NCBI GenBank assembly: GCA_017998555.1
Contig: JAGOCU010000033.1
Location: forward strand, 1 to 13,042
Reading direction: 5' to 3'
Source: Thermoflexales bacterium
GTDB taxonomy: Bacteria; Chloroflexota; Anaerolineae; J036; Brachytrichaceae
DNA: 13,042 nt
Under the pieces are notes generated by a model, which was not told where the DNA came from, did no database searches, and saw only the letters and a list, made by a program, of their open reading frames with translations. The stretch's first letter is position 1, and every line of letters begins with the position of its first letter. The position numbers were made by a program, and so were the translations under genes. Below, one piece after another: positions 12,683 to 13,042 of this stretch.

Positions 12683-13042
12683 TTAGGATTGCGCCAGGGT
12701 CAATGTCGCGCTGATCTTTCCGACTCGATCGTGTCGGGCGGTCACGGTCAGCGAGGCGCCGGCCGGGGCCTCCACGACCCATTCGACCCGGGTCCGGTCG
12801 GTGCTGGCGTCGCTCCCGCCCCATACGCCCATGGTCAGCTTCAGCGCGCGGCCCTCGAGTTGCCCGCAGGCCGTCTTGAGCTCGCCGCTCACCAGCCGGG
12901 CGCCTTCCGGCAGCCCAAGCAGGAGTTCGACGGGTTGAACCAGGCGCTTCTCGGCCGCCCGCGCGCTCACGCTGGTGGGCAGCCAGCCAGTATTCTCGAC
13001 CACGGCTTGAACATGCCAGGCCGACTCGCCCACCCGTTTCGC
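12683..13042 (-). CDS. C-terminal end of a probable M14-family metallopeptidase (5' end beyond window)
   Basis: The last 119 codons of a gene that runs off the right edge are visible. An in-frame GTG at 13033 is internal, since the frame stays open to the window end. The sequence WHVQAVVENTGWLPTSVSARAAE resembles the C-terminal beta domain found after the zinc carboxypeptidase domain in a group of bacterial M14 peptidases ('V.NTGyLPT'). It ends with a LEGRALKL segment and a WVVEAPAGASLTVTARHDRVGKI strand region. The catalytic HxxE...H domain is outside the window, so the call rests on this domain alone. TAA is at 12685-12683. gabT begins 33 bp downstream, probably in the same operon. Confidence 0.6.
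   Translation of the reverse strand, partial: AKRVGESAWHVQAVVENTGWLPTSVSARAAEKRLVQPVELLLGLPEGARLVSGELKTACGQLEGRALKLTMGVWGGSDASTDRTRVEWVVEAPAGASLTVTARHDRVGKISATLTLAQS

Overview
The window is a GC-rich bacterial chromosome segment carrying ordinary housekeeping genes and no phage, plasmid or transposase genes. The gene set is a monoderm-style lipoprotein penicillin-binding protein with an NTF2-like domain, GTP-type PEP carboxykinase, an AAE-family exchanger and SelA. Together with intergenic DNA full of palindromes, this is most like an environmental Chloroflexota (Anaerolineae-like) genome. That placement is an inference from protein style, not a search result.

Layout. The left edge holds the 5' part of selA, read leftward. 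Reading rightward from about 825 are a class B PBP lipoprotein, rsgA (overlapping the PBP stop by 4 bp), pckG, and a 550-aa AAE-type transporter ending at 7806. A convergent intergenic region of about 510 bp (7807-8316) is a patchwork of nested inverted repeats. Everything to its right reads leftward. From the right edge this is the C-terminal end of a probable M14-type peptidase, gabT, a Gfo/Idh/MocA oxidoreductase, tRNA-Ser(CGA), a small zinc-finger/membrane protein, and an NDP-sugar reductase resembling Rmd.

How the genes fit together. PBP and RsgA are translationally coupled (cell-wall synthesis and 30S maturation). PckG and the AAE exchanger may be co-transcribed and could link C4 acid or amino-acid exchange with the oxaloacetate/PEP node. 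GabT starts 33 bp after the peptidase gene, so those two probably share a transcript. The others look like separate housekeeping units.

The most unusual thing is non-coding. All seven spacers longer than about 60 bp contain a long, near-perfect inverted repeat (13 to 33 bp arms), whether the flanking genes are divergent, tandem or convergent. Only one (after tRNA-Ser) has the U-run of a classical terminator. Three share a GCGAAGC apex. One lies exactly where the predicted pckG transcript would start, one fills almost the whole pckG-transporter gap, and one is a perfect 58-bp palindrome. No CRISPR array, IS element or complete novel multi-gene system was found.
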